From contig CALMNW010000032.1 of the NCBI GenBank assembly GCA_937872095.1, positions 1 through 53,106 on the forward strand: DNA of 53,106 bases, given 5' to 3'. The number at the start of each line of letters is the position of its first letter. The stretch's first letter is position 1. This stretch comes from an uncultured Verrucomicrobiota bacterium (lineage in GTDB: Bacteria > Verrucomicrobiota > Kiritimatiellia > CAIQIC01 > Lenti-01). Of the stretch, positions 50,104-53,106 are shown in pieces. The notes under the pieces are model-generated. The model ran no database searches. It was not told the DNA's origin and saw only the letters and a list, made by a program, of their open reading frames with translations. The position numbers and the translations under genes are program-made.

Positions 50104-51143
50104 GCCTTCGCCTCCGGCTTCTTGGGCGCCTGGAAGCGCTTGATCCAGAGGTCGAGGGAGGGCGCGATCATGTTGCCCAGCAGGATGGCGAAGGCCACGC
50201 CGCCGGCGAAAACGGCCTTGTAGCGGAGAAAGACGACCATGGCGCCGATGAAAACGGAATAGATCCAGACGGACGCCGGCAGGCGCGGGGCGGAAATGGG
50301 ATCGGTGACCATGAAGACGGCGGCGTAGAGGAACGCGCCGGAGAAGAGCGTGAACGGCAGCGGCGGCACGGCGGCGATGCCCAGCGCGTTGCGGAGCAGA
50401 AGATTCATGCCGGCCGCGCCGAGGAGCGTGCCCAGCATGAGGCGCCAGTTGGCGGTTTTGGTCCAGAGCAGATAGACGGCCCCAAGCAGGATGGCCAGCG
50501 CGCAGACTTCGCCCGCGGAGCCGGCGGCGAGCGCGCGGGCTTGGCCGGCGTGGTCGAACAACCCGCCGATTTGGCCGGTGACGAGGTCCCAGATCCGGGT
50601 TTCGAAGCCGTAGTCGCGGCGGGTCCACATGGGCGTGGCGGCGGTGACCGCGTCGACGACCTTCAGGCCGGGCGCGGCGAGTTCAGCGGGCAGTTCCCGG
50701 AGCGCGTCGAAGCTCCAGCGGGCGAATCCGCCGGGAAAGCCGCGAAAAGCCGGCACGAAGCGCGACGTCATTTCCACGGGGAAGCAGACGTAGACGAAGG
50801 CGCGGCCGACGACGGCGGGATTGAAGACGTTCTTGCCGAAGCCGCCGAAGACCATTTTGCCGAACACGACGCCGAAGACGGCGCCGACCGCGGCGATCCA
50901 GAACGGCACGGTCGGCGGCAGCGAAAGCCCGAAGAGCGCGCCGGTGACCCAGACCGCCTGGGAGATCTTGCCGGGTTTGGCGGGAATCATGATCCATTCG
51001 GCCAGGAAAGCGAAAACGCAGGAAACGGCCACGAGCGCGAACACCCGCCAGCCGAAGAGGTAGACCGCGGCGAGCGCAACCGGCACGAGCGCGTGCAGCA
51101 CGCGCAGCATCATGGGTTGTTTCAGGAAGGCGGGCTTGTTCAT
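50100..51143 (-). CDS. nqrB: Na+-translocating NADH:quinone reductase subunit B
   Basis: NqrB is the membrane subunit with covalent FMN and riboflavin, central for Na+ movement. This 347-residue protein has about ten membrane segments, FGKMVFGGFGKNVFNPAVVG, and DAVTAATPM near residue 165 as the FMN-Thr site (Ala replaces the usual Gly of SGAT). FMVTDPISAPR is also kept. It is shorter than V. cholerae NqrB (412). In most bacteria nqrA precedes it; here a rnk-like gene ending at 51214 does, so NqrA must be encoded elsewhere or be missing. Confidence 0.94.
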   Translation of the reverse strand: MNKPAFLKQPMMLRVLHALVPVALAAVYLFGWRVFALVAVSCVFAFLAEWIMIPAKPGKISQAVWVTGALFGLSLPPTVPFWIAAVGAVFGVVFGKMVFGGFGKNVFNPAVVGRAFVYVCFPVEMTSRFVPAFRGFPGGFARWSFDALRELPAELAAPGLKVVDAVTAATPMWTRRDYGFETRIWDLVTGQIGGLFDHAGQARALAAGSAGEVCALAILLGAVYLLWTKTANWRLMLGTLLGAAGMNLLLRNALGIAAVPPLPFTLFSGAFLYAAVFMVTDPISAPRLPASVWIYSVFIGAMVVFLRYKAVFAGGVAFAILLGNMIAPSLDLWIKRFQAPKKPEAKA

Positions 51144-51213
51144 GGAGTCGGGGCGAAGGTATCCGAGGAAACCCCTCGTTTCAAGCCGGATTCGACGCCG
51201 GCCGGAGATCCGC

Positions 51214-51630
51214 TCACAGGTGGTAATCGCCGGCGGCTTCGGGCTGGTAGGGAATGTCCACGATCTGGATTTGGCGGGGCCCGCCGGGCGTCTGCCAGGT
51301 GATGGTGTCGCCCTTGGCGTAGCCGAGAATGGCGGTGCCGATCGGCGAGACGACCGAGAGCCGGCCTTGGGCCATGTCGGCCTGGTCGGGGAAGACGAGA
51401 TTGTATTCCGAGGTCTCGCCGGTGCCCACGTCCTTGACGATTACGCGGGAGTTCATGGTGACGACGTCGGCGGGCACGGCCTTGGAATCGACGGTTTCGG
51501 CGATATCCAGTTCGCGGGCGAGTTCCTTGAGAAAAGCGGCATCGCGGTTCGGGCCGGCGAGGGCTTCGTCCAGCATGAACGTCAGGCGTTCGCGGTCGTG
51601 CTGCGTGATGAAAATGCGGCGGTCGTTCAT
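51214..51630 (-). CDS. rnk: Rnk/GreA-family RNA polymerase-binding regulator
   Basis: This 138-residue protein has a short N-terminal helical hairpin (FITQHDRERLTFMLDEAL and FLKELARELDIAETV) and the GreA C-terminal fold (NSRVIVKDVGTGETSEYNLV, ISPIGTAILGYAKGDTI-like with VVSPIGTAI). The size and short coiled coil match Rnk more than GreA. Rnk binds RNA polymerase in the secondary channel without cleavage stimulation. A perfect AGGAGG precedes the ATG. It is between kdsD and nqrB on the same strand. Confidence 0.88.
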   Translation of the reverse strand: MNDRRIFITQHDRERLTFMLDEALAGPNRDAAFLKELARELDIAETVDSKAVPADVVTMNSRVIVKDVGTGETSEYNLVFPDQADMAQGRLSVVSPIGTAILGYAKGDTITWQTPGGPRQIQIVDIPYQPEAAGDYHL

Positions 51631-51656
51631 GGGAAACCTCCTTTCGGGGGGTGGGC

Positions 51657-52640
51657 TTACAGGATCTTGAACTTGGGCAGATCCTGGATGTCGATCATGC
51701 CGGCGAGGGTGCCGTCGGCGTTCAGGACGACGAGGTCGTCGAAGCGGTGTTTCTGGAAAATGGCGAGGGCGTCGGCGGCGAGGCGGCCGGAGAGCACGGA
51801 GGAGGGATTCTTCGTCATGAGATCGACGACGGGCCGGGTCTGGACGTCGGTGGCGCCGCCGGCGAGGTAGCGGCGCAGGTCGCCGTCGGTGAACAGGCCG
51901 ACGACGCGACGGGCGGCGTCCACGACGGCGACGGCGCCGGCCTGGACCTTGGTCATGGCGATGACGGCCTCGCCGACGGTGGCGGAGACGGGGACGGAAG
52001 CGAGCCGGTCGCCGGCGCGCATGATGTCGTCCACCTTGAGCAGGAGGGCGCGGCCGATGGCCCCGCCGGGATGGAACGCGGCGTATTCCTCGCGGGTGAG
52101 GCCGCGCGCTTCGAGCAGGGCGATGGCGAGGGCGTCGCCGATGGCCAGCGCGACGGTGGTGGACGCGGTGGGCACGAGATTGAACGGGCAGGCTTCGCGT
52201 TCGACGGAGGCGTCGAGGACGACGTCCGAATGCTTGGCGAGGGTGGAGTTCAGGTCGCCGGTGAGGGCGACGATGCGCACGCCGGTGCGCTTGAGAATGG
52301 GCAGGAGGTTGACGAGCTCGTCCGATTCGCCGGAATAGGACAGGGCGAGGACGGCGTCTTCGGCCTGGAGCAGGCCCAGGTCGCCGTGCATGGCCTCGGA
52401 AGGATGCAGGACGTTGGCCGGCGCGCCGGTGCTGGTGAGGGTGGCGGCGATTTTCTGGCCGATGTGGAAGGACTTGCCGACGCCGGTGACGATGATCTTG
52501 CCGCCGGCGGCGAGCGTGGCCTGGAGCGCCTCGACGGCGGCGTCGAACGCGCCGTCGAGCCGCCCGCGGGTGCGCTGCAGGGCGGCGATCTCGACGTCGA
52601 AAACGGCCTGGGCCTTGTCCAGATGGGAAGATGCGCTCAT
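51657..52640 (-). CDS. kdsD: Arabinose-5-phosphate isomerase (KdsD/KpsF/GutQ)
   Basis: KdsD converts ribulose-5-phosphate to arabinose-5-phosphate, the first step of Kdo synthesis. This 327-residue protein has an SIS domain (VTGVGKSFHIGQKIAATLTS, PSEAMHGDLGLL, LSYSGESDELV) and HPGGAIGRALL. Two CBS domains follow (residues 205-327: VPVSATVGEAVIAM, and FQKHRFDDLVVLNADGTLAG). It supplies Kdo for the waaA enzyme in this window. It is followed by rnk after 26 bases. The start at 52640 has no strong ribosome site. Confidence 0.94.
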   Translation of the reverse strand: MSASSHLDKAQAVFDVEIAALQRTRGRLDGAFDAAVEALQATLAAGGKIIVTGVGKSFHIGQKIAATLTSTGAPANVLHPSEAMHGDLGLLQAEDAVLALSYSGESDELVNLLPILKRTGVRIVALTGDLNSTLAKHSDVVLDASVEREACPFNLVPTASTTVALAIGDALAIALLEARGLTREEYAAFHPGGAIGRALLLKVDDIMRAGDRLASVPVSATVGEAVIAMTKVQAGAVAVVDAARRVVGLFTDGDLRRYLAGGATDVQTRPVVDLMTKNPSSVLSGRLAADALAIFQKHRFDDLVVLNADGTLAGMIDIQDLPKFKIL

Positions 52641-52695
52641 ATGGAAAGACTACCGAGAATCGCCGGGAAGAGCAAGGCGGGAGCCGGGGGCAAAA

Positions 52696-53106
52696 TCAGC
52701 GGTCGGCGAGCCCCTTGGCAGGCTGGAGATAAATCTGGGCGACGATGGCGTCGCGAATCTCCCGCCGGGAATGGAGAGCGGCGCGCAAGGGGACGCCGGT
52801 CTGATGGGGCGGGCCGAAGCCGGGTATGGGCAGAATCGGCCAGGGGGCCAGGCGCGTGCCCATGGCGTAGATGCGCGGCAAAATTGCGCCGGTATGTCGC
52901 GTGGCGGTATCGAGCGCGCGGTGCTCGCCGGCCCGGCTCTGGACCCCCGGAATAACGGCGTTGGCGGCGAATTCTTCGGCGCGCCGTTCGATTTCGGCCA
53001 GGCGGGCGGCTTCCTCGGCTTCCCGCTTGGCTTGGGCGAGACGCCGGGCCAGCGCCGGCGCGATCGCCGCCGCCGCCGGCTTCCGCCGCGCGGCGCGGGG
53101 CGCGGG
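52696..53106 (-). CDS. Unknown protein, 5' end cut by the window edge
   Basis: The frame is open from the window end to a stop at 52696, giving at least 136 residues. The visible N-terminal part is Ala/Arg/Glu-rich (RRLAQAKREAEEAARLAEIE) and predicted to be a coiled coil. The C-terminal part LRAALHSRREIRDAIVAQIY then LQPAKGL resembles the end of small uncharacterised PVC and Bacteroidetes proteins (arginine, then AI-x-x-x-I-L-x-P-P). No function is assigned. A downstream ATG at 52881 is unlikely to be the real start since codon use is similar above it. Confidence 0.6.
   Translation of the reverse strand, partial: PAPRAARRKPAAAAIAPALARRLAQAKREAEEAARLAEIERRAEEFAANAVIPGVQSRAGEHRALDTATRHTGAILPRIYAMGTRLAPWPILPIPGFGPPHQTGVPLRAALHSRREIRDAIVAQIYLQPAKGLADR

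Overview
The window is about 53 kb of GC-rich DNA from a Gram-negative bacterium with an LPS outer membrane. Lipid A and Kdo genes (fabZ, lpxA, an lpxC homologue, waaA, kdsD), a secretin-based secretion cluster, an Nqr sodium pump and secreted proteins built from Ig-like and lamin-tail modules suggest the PVC group (Kiritimatiellota, Lentisphaerota or Verrucomicrobiota). That placement is inference from gene content, since no rRNA is present. Position 1 looks like a true contig end: the first 22 bases match an Illumina TruSeq adapter at 20 of 22 positions. The right edge cuts a minus-strand gene.

Layout. 1-450: 3'-truncated secreted repeat protein. 545-4225: three-subunit molybdenum hydroxylase. 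4.4-8.8 kb: small proteins, a large secreted endonuclease I and a lipoprotein, then tRNA-Leu(UAG). 9.1-16.5 kb: tightly overlapping operon fabZ-lpxA-gspD-gspE-gspF-waaA. 16.6-18.7 kb: redoxin and a ModF-type double ABC ATPase. 18.9-28.4 kb: exopolysaccharide locus. 28.7-30.2 kb: a tandem pair of small membrane proteins and a GNAT acetyltransferase. 30.5-33.6 kb: accessory island with an ISL3-type insertion sequence, low-GC membrane genes and many hairpins. 33.7-39.9 kb: sugar aminotransferase, Cys/Lys-rich secreted protein, UVR-motif protein, lpxC-like gene and secreted proteins. 39.9-44.4 kb: 1479-residue modular surface protein. 44.4-51.1 kb: apbE, a glycosyltransferase and nqrBCDEF (no nqrA). 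51.2-53.1 kb: rnk, kdsD and a partial gene.

The most interesting unit is the exopolysaccharide locus. A GT2 synthase with an N-terminal PilZ domain overlaps a membrane-anchored NodB-fold protein, which is followed 2 bases later by a TPR protein ending in an outer-membrane beta-barrel. The TPR protein carries a second NodB-like domain in its middle. Both NodB domains have lost the catalytic Asp and His motifs. A convergent plus-strand pair encodes a deacetylase with intact motifs overlapping a PAS-GGDEF diguanylate cyclase. Together this reads as a c-di-GMP-controlled relative of PNAG (Pga) secretion with one live and two apparently dead deacetylase domains.

Non-coding structure is also rich. 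A triple palindrome occurs at two loci 29 kb apart with nearly the same spacing. REPIN-like hairpin pairs lie beside apbE and inside the nqr operon. A helically phased A-tract array is split by the insertion sequence, which has a perfect 8-bp target duplication.
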